Assembly (NCBI GenBank): GCA_964460435.1
Contig: CAYWRH010000005.1
Coordinates: forward strand, 6,701-70,700
Length of the DNA stretch: 64,000 nucleotides
Origin: JAAZBV01 sp964460435
Lineage (GTDB): Bacteria; Desulfobacterota; DSM-4660; Desulfatiglandales; HGW-15
Direction of reading: 5' to 3'
Positions 8,154 to 16,886 of the stretch are shown in pieces. The position numbers and the translations under genes were made by a program. Under the pieces are notes generated by a model. The model was not told the origin of the DNA, ran no database searches, and saw nothing but the letters and a program-made list of their open reading frames with translations. Position 1 is the first letter of the stretch; each line of letters opens with the position of its first letter.

Positions 8154-11100
8154 ACCTTGAATTAACCGGCACCAGAGGCCATGCCGGCTCCCTTTTATTC
8201 AGCTCCCTGATCAACAACAACAGCAAATATCTTGAGGCGCGGCTAGCTGTAAGAGACCCTGGCAGGGGCCTGCTTTACTCTCTTACCGGCGCGGGCATTG
8301 ATTTCAGCCTTGATTTTGAGGGGAAGGGCGCCTTTTCAGCTTTTGATGGCAGACTCAGTGCATCAAGCGGCGATACAGGGGTCATAACCTCTGACATACG
8401 GGCTGAGTTCAAAAAGGATTACAGGTTTAATCTATCAGGGGAGTTTAAACCTGTTGATTCACTTGTAAGGGATCTGAATATCCGCATATCTTCTGCTGTT
8501 GATTTCAGGATAGATGCAGGGCTGACACACAAAAAGGAGATACTCTTTAATACCCTTGAAATAAGAACAGATGGTATGGCATCAGGTTACCGGGGCGCAT
8601 TTACCCCGGCGGATCTTTCAGCTGCAGGGGATTTTCATCTGGATATCAGGGATACTGGAGCTCTTGGCCATTTTATGAGGGGGTACACTGCTTACGGGCT
8701 AAAAGTTGAAGGCAGTCTAAAGGGTAAACTGTTCCGGCCACTTATTGATCTGACTTATCGCATTGCTGAACTTGCAGATAAAGAAACAAGACTCCTTGAT
8801 ATTGAAGGAACAGGGCAGATGAGCTTTACTGATGAAAAAAATCATGCAGCTCAAACAGCCTTATCCGGGAGCGGTTCCATTAATGATATCCTGATTGTTT
8901 CAGGAGATAAAAGATACCATGATAAAAAGGTCTCATACCAACTCAGGCTGCTTAACAGGGCCGGCAGTAAAATTGAAGCAGAAATGGTCAGGATTGAATC
9001 AAAAAATACCACCCTTATTGCATCAGGAGATATGAATTTCAGCAATAATGATCTGTTTCTTAAAGGTGAACTCGGTTTGCATGACCTTGATACACTGTCA
9101 GGCTTAATGAAGGAAAAGATCACGGGCTCAGGTGAAATTGTATTTACGCTCCGCAGAGATAATAATATTTTTTCAGCCACTGTGGATGGTGATATTAACC
9201 GGTTTTCATATAAAGGCATTGGGGCAGACAGGGTCTATGTCCGGTTCAACGGAAGGTACAGGGATAATAAAGGTGATGGAAAAATATCAGCACAGGTAAA
9301 AAGGGGGGAACACAGTCTGAATATTATCTCCGGGCTTACCCTCTCAGACAGGGATATATTATTTGAGAGGATTGACATATCTGGCCTTGAGACCAGAATT
9401 AACGGGAATATCAACTTTAGCAGGGTGAAACATTTATTAAACGGCATGATTTATGTTTCAGCGGATGATCTCTCGGAAATAACCTCCCTGTCAGGCTATA
9501 ATTTAACAGGCACAGCATCAGGAGAGATTCTATTCAGCGAGGAAAGGGGTGCCCAGAAAGCAGGATTTCAGCTCTCTGCAAGGAATGTGGGGTATAGAGA
9601 GAACCTTATTGAGAGTGTAGATATAACAGGCCATGTATCGGATATCTTCGGCTCTCCCTGTTTCATGCTCAAGGCATCTCTCAGTGAATATAAATATAGG
9701 GGAGCTGAGCTTGAAACAGCAGATATAACTGCCAGCGGAAAAAAAGATGATGCCCGCATTCTTGTTAAAGGCAGGGCTCTTGCCCCGCTTGAAACACTCT
9801 TTGATGCAGAGGCTGCATTTGCTGTTACTGACAGAGAAAAAGAGATCGGAATTACCGCCCTTATGGCCTCATTTGGCGATGCCAGTATAACACTTTTAGA
9901 ACCTTTGATACTGCGCTATGCAAATGATGAGGCGCTCATCCGGAAGATCAGTATTGGTGTTGATACAGGAAAAATCACAGGGTCAATTGGTTATTCCACA
10001 GGCAAAATGCATGGCGACATTCACATTGAAAAGATACCGCTTTCCCTCCTTTCGCTTGCAGGCCTAAATGATCTGGAGGGCGCGATGGATGGGAAGATCA
10101 CTATTGGCGGCACACCTGTCATGCCTGATTTATCGGGGAATCTGTATATAAGAGGAGCCAGAATTAGGGAGATAGAAAAGGGCAGGATTCCACCTGTTGA
10201 TATAAGCGCATCTTTTCTGGCAAATAACAGCTCCCTCACAGGAGAGCTCAGCCTTTATGGAATATCCGGCACCACCATTAAAGGCATGATGATGGTCCCA
10301 TGCAATTTTTCCATCTATCCATTCATGTTTTATACTGATGATTTTGCCCCGCTAAATGGAGGCCTGAAAGGGGAGATTGACCTGTCAGTTATCACATCGC
10401 TATTTGATATACACGATCAGACGGTCAGGGGGAGGCTTCTTGCTGATTTTGAAATAAACGGGCTCTACACCTCTCCTCTTATAACAGGCAGGGCAACTTT
10501 TAGAGACGGGGTCTATGAGAACAGAGGCATGGGCATAAACCTTCACAATATCAGGGCTGATATGTCTGCGGACAGGGGCCTGATTATTGCCCAGCATATT
10601 TCAGCGGATGACGGATCAAAGGGAAAAGTGACAGGAAGCGGCCAGATCACCTTTGATACATTGAAAAGTTTCAGGTATAACCTCTCCCTCTCTCTTAAAG
10701 AGATGAGTTATAGCGGTAATGATATGCTAAGCATCACTGCCGGTGGCAAGGCAGAGATATCCGGGACAGCCGGTGAACACACCATCTCGGGCAGTCTAAA
10801 TATTGAAAAGGCAGAGATACAGATCCCTGAAAAGCTGCCATATGCAATCACCGAACTTGAAATCAGGGAGATCAATATAAATAACATTCCAGAAACTAAA
10901 AAGATCAGCGTTCACCCTTTAAAGGGCAGGATCAATTATAATGTGTCGGTGTCAGGCAGCAGCAGGATCTATATATACGGAAGGGGCCTGGAATCAGAAT
11001 GGAAGGGCGGTCTTGATATAAAAGGCACAGCAGATGCCCCTGTTTTTGGCGGGGAGCTTGCCCTTGTAAGGGGAAATTACAATTTTCTTTCAAGGCCTTT

Positions 11101-11638
11101 TATACTTACCAGGGGAACAATCAATTTTTCAGGGAAATCGCCTCCTGATCCCTATTTTGATGTCACTGGCAGGGCAGTCAATAATAATATCTCTGCCTAT
11201 ATAAACCTGAAAGGGAACATGAAATCGCCGGTTTTCACGCTCTATTCAGAACCTGCCCTGCCGCAGGATGAAATTATGGCAAGGATACTTTTTAACAGAG
11301 AGGTATCTCAGATTACACCATTACAGGCGTTACAGCTTGCTGGCGCTGTGAATGAGCTCTTGGGCAGAAAGAGTTTTGACCCCCTGGCATATACCCGGAA
11401 TCTCATAGGGGTGGACTGGCTTCAGGTAAAGCAGTCAGAAGAGAGCCCGGGTGAATCTGCCTTAAGCGCAGGGAAATATCTTGGAGATAGCATTTATGTG
11501 GAAGTTGAAAAGGGGATTAGCGCTGAAAGCGGAAAGGTTTCAATCAGATGGGAGCTTTCACCCGCCATAACTGTCGATACAAGTGTCGGGGAAAATGCTG
11601 ATACGGAAATGGGCATTAATGTGAAGCATGACTATTAG
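8138..11638 (+). CDS. tamB: TamB-like translocation/assembly module protein, main part
   Basis: Continuation of tamB in the -1 frame, open from the frameshift to the stop at 11638; the first ATG in this frame is only at 8576, well inside the domain. The product is one long array of alternating hydrophobic beta strands, the lipid-conducting groove of AsmA-like bridge proteins, ending in the TamB C-terminal domain (former DUF490) with a conserved stretch FDPLAYTRNLIGVDWLQV and the closing strands that dock into TamA. Fused to the upstream fragment it gives about 1350 residues, a normal TamB length. Coupled to tamA upstream; DUF2062 follows 91 bases later. Confidence 0.85.
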   Translation, partial: RGTSLNLELTGTRGHAGSLLFSSLINNNSKYLEARLAVRDPGRGLLYSLTGAGIDFSLDFEGKGAFSAFDGRLSASSGDTGVITSDIRAEFKKDYRFNLSGEFKPVDSLVRDLNIRISSAVDFRIDAGLTHKKEILFNTLEIRTDGMASGYRGAFTPADLSAAGDFHLDIRDTGALGHFMRGYTAYGLKVEGSLKGKLFRPLIDLTYRIAELADKETRLLDIEGTGQMSFTDEKNHAAQTALSGSGSINDILIVSGDKRYHDKKVSYQLRLLNRAGSKIEAEMVRIESKNTTLIASGDMNFSNNDLFLKGELGLHDLDTLSGLMKEKITGSGEIVFTLRRDNNIFSATVDGDINRFSYKGIGADRVYVRFNGRYRDNKGDGKISAQVKRGEHSLNIISGLTLSDRDILFERIDISGLETRINGNINFSRVKHLLNGMIYVSADDLSEITSLSGYNLTGTASGEILFSEERGAQKAGFQLSARNVGYRENLIESVDITGHVSDIFGSPCFMLKASLSEYKYRGAELETADITASGKKDDARILVKGRALAPLETLFDAEAAFAVTDREKEIGITALMASFGDASITLLEPLILRYANDEALIRKISIGVDTGKITGSIGYSTGKMHGDIHIEKIPLSLLSLAGLNDLEGAMDGKITIGGTPVMPDLSGNLYIRGARIREIEKGRIPPVDISASFLANNSSLTGELSLYGISGTTIKGMMMVPCNFSIYPFMFYTDDFAPLNGGLKGEIDLSVITSLFDIHDQTVRGRLLADFEINGLYTSPLITGRATFRDGVYENRGMGINLHNIRADMSADRGLIIAQHISADDGSKGKVTGSGQITFDTLKSFRYNLSLSLKEMSYSGNDMLSITAGGKAEISGTAGEHTISGSLNIEKAEIQIPEKLPYAITELEIREININNIPETKKISVHPLKGRINYNVSVSGSSRIYIYGRGLESEWKGGLDIKGTADAPVFGGELALVRGNYNFLSRPFILTRGTINFSGKSPPDPYFDVTGRAVNNNISAYINLKGNMKSPVFTLYSEPALPQDEIMARILFNREVSQITPLQALQLAGAVNELLGRKSFDPLAYTRNLIGVDWLQVKQSEESPGESALSAGKYLGDSIYVEVEKGISAESGKVSIRWELSPAITVDTSVGENADTEMGINVKHDY

Positions 11639-11729
11639 GGCAACAACAATTATTAAGCGAAATTTATTGACTGGCATATTTATATTCATTAAGTTTCCAC
11701 TAAAATTTTATTTTAGCATGATATAAACC

Positions 11730-12287
11730 ATGATATGGAATTCCAGAACTGCCTATTTAAAAAGACAGTTAAAATATTTTTATCTCAGGCTGCTGCATCT
11801 CAAGGGCGAGCCACATGAGCTTGCGCTTGGTATGGCTATAGGTATCTTTGCCGGCATGATGCCGATACTCCCCTTTCAGATTGCCCTTGCTGTGGCTATT
11901 GCACTCTGTTTCAGGGCAAGCAAGATAACTGCCGCAATCGGGACATGGATAAGTAACCCTTTTAATTGGTACTTTGTATACCTCCTGGATTACAAAATCG
12001 GCTCCTATCTGCTGGGCCTTGAGGGCGGGCATGAAATTATAAAGAAGATAATGGCTGCAATTAATCGCCATGATGAGGTATCGGTTATCTGGAATACCCT
12101 TTTTTCTTCAGGTTTTGAAATTGGTTCAGCGCTTTTAATAGGGGGTATTATAACCGGCCTTGTTGCCTGCGTGCCTTCCTATTTTATCTCTTTATGGATA
12201 TTCCAGAAGGTGAAGATCTGGAGGGAGAAGAGAAAAGAAAAAAAGTCTGCCAGAACAAACCGGAGAATGAGGGGAGATAAACGCTGA
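11730..12287 (+). CDS. DUF2062 domain membrane protein
   Basis: Small inner-membrane protein recognised by the DUF2062 pattern GMAIGIFAGMMPILPFQIALAVA followed by SNPFNWYF. Two to three hydrophobic helices (about residues 30-55, 60-80 and 130-160), with a very basic C-terminal tail (REKRKEKKSARTNRRMR). Function unknown; DUF2062 proteins are often found with cell-envelope and glycosyltransferase genes. Its position behind tamA-tamB hints at an envelope role (inference). Confidence 0.8.
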   Translation: MIWNSRTAYLKRQLKYFYLRLLHLKGEPHELALGMAIGIFAGMMPILPFQIALAVAIALCFRASKITAAIGTWISNPFNWYFVYLLDYKIGSYLLGLEGGHEIIKKIMAAINRHDEVSVIWNTLFSSGFEIGSALLIGGIITGLVACVPSYFISLWIFQKVKIWREKRKEKKSARTNRRMRGDKR

Positions 12288-12406
12288 ACAAATCACCATG
12301 TGGCAGGGGGGGGGCTTCATATAAACCGGCAAATAAAGAAGGTATTGAATCATACTTTGGCATGTAATATAGTCTCTGAGGTTTTCATTCTACAGGAGGT
12401 CTTCTC

Positions 12407-14140
12407 ATGAATGTACTCTGGTTTCTTGTTATTGCGCTTATTTTCACAGCGCTGGGATACAGGTTTTATTCGGGTCGCATAGCTCGGATACTGGGCGAAG
12501 ATAAAAAGAGGGTTACCCCTGCATGCGAATTTAATGACGGTATTGACTATTGCCCAACCAAGGGGCAGGTGGTATTTGCCCACCATTTTGCATCCATAGC
12601 CGGCGCAGGGCCTATTATAGGGCCAACCATGGCGATCATGTACGGCGCCATCCCTGTATGGCTGTGGGTAGTAATAGGAGGCATTTTTTTCGGCGCGGTT
12701 CATGATTATGTAACACTTTTCGTATCCATCCGCGAGCGCGGCAGATCCATAGCAGAGATCGCCCGGAAATCCCTTGGTGATTTCGGGTTCGGGCTGATGA
12801 TCGCATTTACCATTGTCATGATACTTCTTGTTACTTCAGCATTTCTGGTGGCATCGGCAACATCCCTTACCTCACTTGTTTCGCTTGAACAGATGAAACT
12901 GGCATCTGATCAGATAATATTGAAGACCGTTATAAAGGATGGCGCTGCCTTTGGCAGAATAGGGGGGATAGCCTCAACCTCTGTTATTATCATTACGCTG
13001 TTCGCGCCCTTAATCGGTTTTATGAATTACCGTAAAAATATTTCCCTTGGTATAACGGTGCCATTGGCCATTCTTGTCTGTCTGATATCGATCATTATAG
13101 GCCTCTGGATGCCCATTTCACTTGATGTTAATGTCTGGATGATTGTGCTGAGTCTCTATACGCTTGTTGCAGCTGGAGTGCCGGTATGGATACTGCTTCA
13201 GCCAAGGGATTTTACCAATGTCTTTATTCTCTATGGAGGGCTCATACTGCTTGTTGCCGGCACAATAGGCGCCGGTATGCAGGGTGTTACTGCCACAGCG
13301 CCCGCCTTAAATATTGCTGGAGGCACATCTGCCCCTTCCCTTGGCCTTATATGGCCATTTTTGTTTATTACTGTCGCCTGCGGGGCCATCTCCGGGTTTC
13401 ATGCCCTTGTCGCCGGCGGCACTGTTTCAAAACAGGTTACATGCGAGCCCCACGCCCGTGTGATAGGCTATGGAGGAATGCTGCTTGAAACCATGCTTGC
13501 TGTTGGTGTGATTATCGCCCTTTCGGTAGGTATCCCCTTTGATGAGTATGCTAAAATAGCCCATCCTCAGGCAGGAAGTTCAAACCCTATTCTGGCCTTT
13601 GCCCTGGCAATGAGCGGGCTTATGCACAAGGGGCTTAATATCCCTATGGTTTACGGAACGGTCTTCGGCATACTCATGGTAGAAGGGTTTGTAGCAACCA
13701 CACTCGATACTGCTGTGCGCATCAACCGCTATCTGTTCGAGGAGCTCTGGTCTATTCTCTTTAAAAACCCTCCGAAATGGGTAAGGTCATACATCTTTAA
13801 TTCGTCATTATCAGTAGCGCTTATGCTGATACTGGCATTTACCAATGCATTCAGCGCTATCTGGCCAATCTTCGGGACAGCAAATCAGCTTTTAGCAGCC
13901 CTGACCCTCATAACCCTTGCAGCATGGCTTGCGGCAAACCGTAAAAAGAACGGGTTTCTCCTTTTGCCAGCAGCCTTTATGATAATCACAACCATATTTG
14001 CCCTGATCATTCTTGCAGAGCGCTATTTTTCCAGTGGGAGTTATATCCTGCTTTTGGCCGATATCGTGATGATACTGCTCTCAGCAGGGCTTATAGGGGT
14101 TGCAGTAAAGGCATTTTTCAAAAAAAAGAGAGAGGCGTAA
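12407..14140 (+). CDS. cstA: CstA-type carbon starvation/pyruvate-peptide transporter
   Basis: Polytopic membrane protein of the CstA family, implicated in uptake of pyruvate or peptides during carbon limitation. CstA hallmarks: an N-terminal helix, then FNDGIDYCPTKGQVVFAHHFASIAGAGPIIGP (in parts, residues 45-75) and GAVHDYVTL; about fourteen hydrophobic helices in all. 577 residues, shorter than E. coli CstA (about 700) and closer to the compact versions found in anaerobes. A near ideal ribosome site AGGAGG is seven to eight bases before ATG 12407. A strong terminator follows at 14175, so it is monocistronic. No CstX-like partner or two-component system is adjacent. Confidence 0.9.
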   Translation: MNVLWFLVIALIFTALGYRFYSGRIARILGEDKKRVTPACEFNDGIDYCPTKGQVVFAHHFASIAGAGPIIGPTMAIMYGAIPVWLWVVIGGIFFGAVHDYVTLFVSIRERGRSIAEIARKSLGDFGFGLMIAFTIVMILLVTSAFLVASATSLTSLVSLEQMKLASDQIILKTVIKDGAAFGRIGGIASTSVIIITLFAPLIGFMNYRKNISLGITVPLAILVCLISIIIGLWMPISLDVNVWMIVLSLYTLVAAGVPVWILLQPRDFTNVFILYGGLILLVAGTIGAGMQGVTATAPALNIAGGTSAPSLGLIWPFLFITVACGAISGFHALVAGGTVSKQVTCEPHARVIGYGGMLLETMLAVGVIIALSVGIPFDEYAKIAHPQAGSSNPILAFALAMSGLMHKGLNIPMVYGTVFGILMVEGFVATTLDTAVRINRYLFEELWSILFKNPPKWVRSYIFNSSLSVALMLILAFTNAFSAIWPIFGTANQLLAALTLITLAAWLAANRKKNGFLLLPAAFMIITTIFALIILAERYFSSGSYILLLADIVMILLSAGLIGVAVKAFFKKKREA

Positions 14141-14174
14141 TAAAACTGGCTGACAGGATTAACAATAATGAAAC

Positions 14175-14213
14175 GGGCCCTGATAAACCCTTTTTTTGTC
14201 AGGGCCCATTTTT
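14175..14213 (+). terminator. Intrinsic terminator after cstA
   Basis: GGGCCCTGA (14175-14183) pairs with TCAGGGCCC (14199-14207), nine base pairs with a T-rich loop, followed by ATTTTT. Confidence 0.85.
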
Positions 14214-14250
14214 AGTTGGGTCATAAAGGTGTATCAGTTTTTCTCATTCC

Positions 14251-14278
14251 TTGACTTATCAATAAATTCTGTTAGCAT
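14251..14278 (+). promoter_or_regulatory. Possible sigma-70 promoter for the selenoprotein gene
   Basis: TTGACT (14251-14256) and TAGCAT (14273-14278) are spaced by 16 bases. The start codon lies about 140 bases downstream, which would give a long leader. Weak match at -10. Confidence 0.3.
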
Positions 14279-14420
14279 GACGTATGCAAATTGTCCCATT
14301 ACGGGGGTCGGCATATCAGGGCAAATGGTATGAACAGCCTGAAAAAGGCAAAATTTAGCGTTAAACCGATCAATTCATTTGAACGGGAGTATTAAGGACA
14401 TTTAATCGAGGTTTTATAAA

Positions 14421-15782
14421 ATGAAAATCAAAACAGCTTTTTTCTCAATGGCGGTAATCGCACTCTTTTCTCTCATTGTAATTTCAGTAACATCGGGCAC
14501 AGAAGGAAATAAAAGGATAGTGCTGGCATACAGCAATAATGTCGAGGGGTATCTTGAACCGTGCGGGTGAGCTGACACCGGTGAGATGCTCGGCGGGCTC
14601 TATAAAAAAACTACATATCTTAATGGATACAAAAAGACAGAAAAGAACCTGGTTATCGTAGATTCAGGTGACCTGCTCAATGAACACACCCAAATAAAAG
14701 AATCCTTTATGCCTACTGCAAAACTTAAGGCCGAATTGATAACCAGGGTCAATAAGGATATTGGAATCGATGCAATAAATGTAGGTGAGCTTGAGCTGGC
14801 TCTAGGGACCGATTTTCTGAAGGAACTTGAGAAAAGGTATGATGTCCCATTTGTTTCAGCCAATATTGTGAATGATAAAAATGAGCTTCTATTCAAGCCA
14901 TATGTGATAAAGCAGATTGATAATATTAAGGTTGGCATAATCGGCATTATGGGAACCACAAATGATGTTGCAAAACCATTTGGTGATATTGCCGGCTCCT
15001 CATTATCAGTGCTTAACCCATTGGAAACAGCAACAGCCAGGGTGGCTGAGCTCAAGGATAAGGTGGATTTTGTGATTGTCCTCACACATCAGCACATGGG
15101 CCAGAACTGGATCATTGCCAGGAAGATAAACGGCGTTGATGTGGTTGTTGGCGGACACCACAAACAGAGGCTTGAAACCCCCTATGAGGCCAATAATACA
15201 TATATAGTACAGACAGGCGAGAAGGGGCAGTATCAGGGCATGCTTGTAATAGAAAAGGCTGCTGATGGAACCAAGACTGTTACAAATACCCTTGTGCCCT
15301 ATAATGACAAGATAGCCAACGATGCAAATGTAAAGGCCATGATTGATGACTTCAATAAAGAGGTTAACAAGCTTTATACCACTCAGGCTGGAGAGGCTGT
15401 GAAAGATGAGGCTGTGACTTTAAGGGCCGCCTCATGCGGTGAGTGTCATGCTGATGCATATGATATCTGGCAGAAGAGCAAACATGCAAAGGCATTTCAG
15501 ACACTGGTAGATAAGCAAAGGCAGGTTAATCCTGACTGCCTTGTCTGTCATACAACCCGTTTTGAAGAGGCAGGCGGCTTTACCATGAAGGCACAGGAAA
15601 AGGAATTAAGGAATGTCCAGTGCGAATCTTGCCATGGCGACCGGACTGAACACCTGAAAGACCCGAGTAACGTATCACAGGTTAAACCGGGTGTGGCTCT
15701 CTGTTTGAAATGCCATACCGAACACAGGTGCCCGGATTTTGAGAAGGAATATCAAAAGGAATGGGAGAAGATTAAACACTAA
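14421..15782 (+). CDS. Metallophosphatase-multihaem cytochrome c, probable selenoprotein (TGA = Sec at codon 50)
   Basis: One reading frame runs from ATG 14421 (GAGG upstream, signal peptide MKIKTAFFSMAVIALFSLIV) to the stop at 15782, interrupted only by TGA at 14568-14570. The codons before it read GYLEPCG and those after ADTGEMLGGL. From memory of this family (5'-nucleotidase/UshA-like proteins with cytochrome tails) the position is normally Cys in an EPCGC motif, so TGA most likely encodes selenocysteine (Cys-Gly-Sec). A hairpin suited to a bacterial SECIS lies at 14578-14596. After it come calcineurin-like metallophosphatase motifs (DSGD, VLTHQHMG, VVGGHH) and four CxxCH haem sites (CGECH, CLVCH, CESCH, CLKCH) as in cytochrome c554. 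Exported to the periplasm. If UGA is not decoded, only a signal-less product from ATG 14586 could be made. Confidence 0.8.
14568..14596 (+). promoter_or_regulatory. Candidate selenocysteine codon and bacterial SECIS hairpin
   Basis: After TGA (14568-14570), CCG (14578-14580) pairs with CGG (14594-14596), one G/G mismatch, then TGAG (14582-14585) pairs with CTCG (14589-14592), closing a loop ATG, or GATGC if the last pair opens. The loop lies about 15 bases after TGA, close to the range seen in formate dehydrogenase SECIS elements. The fold was made by eye. Confidence 0.5.
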
Positions 15783-15815
15783 AATCCCGATAGAACCTTA
15801 AACGATTCAAAAAAA

Positions 15816-15849
15816 GAAACCCTGTCTGAAAAGGCAGGGTTTCTTTTTT
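15816..15849 (+). terminator. Intrinsic terminator after the cytochrome gene
   Basis: GAAACCCTG (15816-15824) pairs with CAGGGTTTC (15835-15843), followed by six T. An A-run mirrors the T-run on the other side, so the stem can extend. Confidence 0.9.
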
Positions 15850-15892
15850 GCCAAGCTTATCTTTTACATTGTAACTCACAGCTATAATTGTC

Positions 15893-15921
15893 TTGACATA
15901 CAGGTATTAGCTTCCTATATT
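15893..15921 (+). promoter_or_regulatory. Sigma-70 promoter for the lipoprotein gene
   Basis: TTGACA (15893-15898) is a perfect -35 box, separated by exactly 17 bases from TATATT (15916-15921). It lies about 95 bases before the start codon at 16016. Confidence 0.75.
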
Positions 15922-16015
15922 CCCCTAAAAAAAAGATAACTAATATAATTTTTATCCAAGGTGCCGGAATGCGCATCAGACCGATTTCCCCAGTGTTTTA
16001 ATAGCGAGGATAGAT

Positions 16016-16783
16016 ATGAAATACAGATCATTATTTGCCGCCCTGATTTCAATTGGATTACTTTTTTCTATTTCATCCTGCATGAAACGCAGTCCAGTCA
16101 GGGTCTATGATGAATCAAACATAGCGCCAGCAGAGGCCGCACGAATAAGGGTCCCCGCAGATACAGAGGTTTTGAGTATTGATGGCCGCCGTGTCAAGTC
16201 AGTTGCTGATTATATACTTAGCAGAATAGATGAAATTCATGTGAATCCGGGTGAGCATGAAATTGTGGTTATTTACCGCACCTTTTGGGAACACGGCAGA
16301 AAAAGGCATGAAGAGATCAGGTCCAAAGAGATTACCCTGAAGTTCAATGCGAAAAGGGGCGCTCTTTATACATTGGCCTATCCAGAGCTTAATGATGTGA
16401 CAGAGGCCAAAAGGTTCGCTGAGAATCCGGATATCTGGGTAGCAAAGATTGCAAAATATTCCGACAAGAAAAACGAGGGCACAAGGGTCTCGCGTTCTGT
16501 TATAAAGAGCGAAACAGGGAACTATACAGAACCTGAAGAGCCGGCCATCATGGAAAAAGACATATCCATGACTCCGGAGAGGCAAAATGATAGAGGCAGT
16601 TCCGGCCTTAATGCACAAATAGAGGAATCCCCCGCCATGAAGGAGGATGCAGCGCTCAAGCAGGAGTGGGACAGCCTGAACGATGAAGAAAGGGAAGAAT
16701 TCAGGAAATGGCTGGAATGGAACAGCATGAGCGAGGAGGAAAAGGAAAAGTTCAGGGAATGGACCAACAGCAACAAAGAGTAG
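16016..16783 (+). CDS. Lipoprotein with acidic C-terminal tail, DUF2057-like
   Basis: The N-terminus is a lipoprotein signal with lipobox SISSC (Cys about residue 22), so the protein is probably anchored in a membrane of the envelope. Residues 35-145 resemble DUF2057-type proteins (a short beta domain with IDG-RV and PGEHEIVVIYR), which is a tentative match. The last third is low-complexity and highly charged: after a PEEP-like linker two similar units occur (LNDEEREEFRKWLEW and MSEEEKEKFREWTN). No catalytic motif. It has its own promoter, and a hairpin follows the stop; the gene downstream is convergent. Function unknown. Confidence 0.65.
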   Translation: MKYRSLFAALISIGLLFSISSCMKRSPVRVYDESNIAPAEAARIRVPADTEVLSIDGRRVKSVADYILSRIDEIHVNPGEHEIVVIYRTFWEHGRKRHEEIRSKEITLKFNAKRGALYTLAYPELNDVTEAKRFAENPDIWVAKIAKYSDKKNEGTRVSRSVIKSETGNYTEPEEPAIMEKDISMTPERQNDRGSSGLNAQIEESPAMKEDAALKQEWDSLNDEEREEFRKWLEWNSMSEEEKEKFREWTNSNKE

Positions 16784-16802
16784 TATTAGAGGGTGTAGAC
16801 AG

Positions 16803-16834
16803 GGCTGAAACCGGCAAAAAGGTTTCAGCCTGTT
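16803..16834. terminator. Hairpin between convergent lipoprotein and CheZ-like genes
   Basis: GGCTGAAACC (16803-16812) pairs with GGTTTCAGCC (16821-16830) around an A-rich loop. The T-tail is weak (TGTTG), so it may work as a bidirectional terminator. Confidence 0.55.
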
Positions 16835-16886
16835 GAGTTGATAAAGATTCCCTCAGACCTTAAACCTCAAACCGAACACCATGCTT

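Noticed and set aside
8154..8575. Apparent gene-free stretch of about 420 bases between two tamB reading frames
   Set aside because: It is open and TamB-like in the -1 frame from 8138 on, so it is coding sequence behind a frameshift, not intergenic DNA.
14586..15782. Cytochrome gene starting at ATG 14586
   Set aside because: This start lies after the signal peptide and removes the EPCG motif; haem attachment requires export. The longer frame with TGA as selenocysteine fits better.
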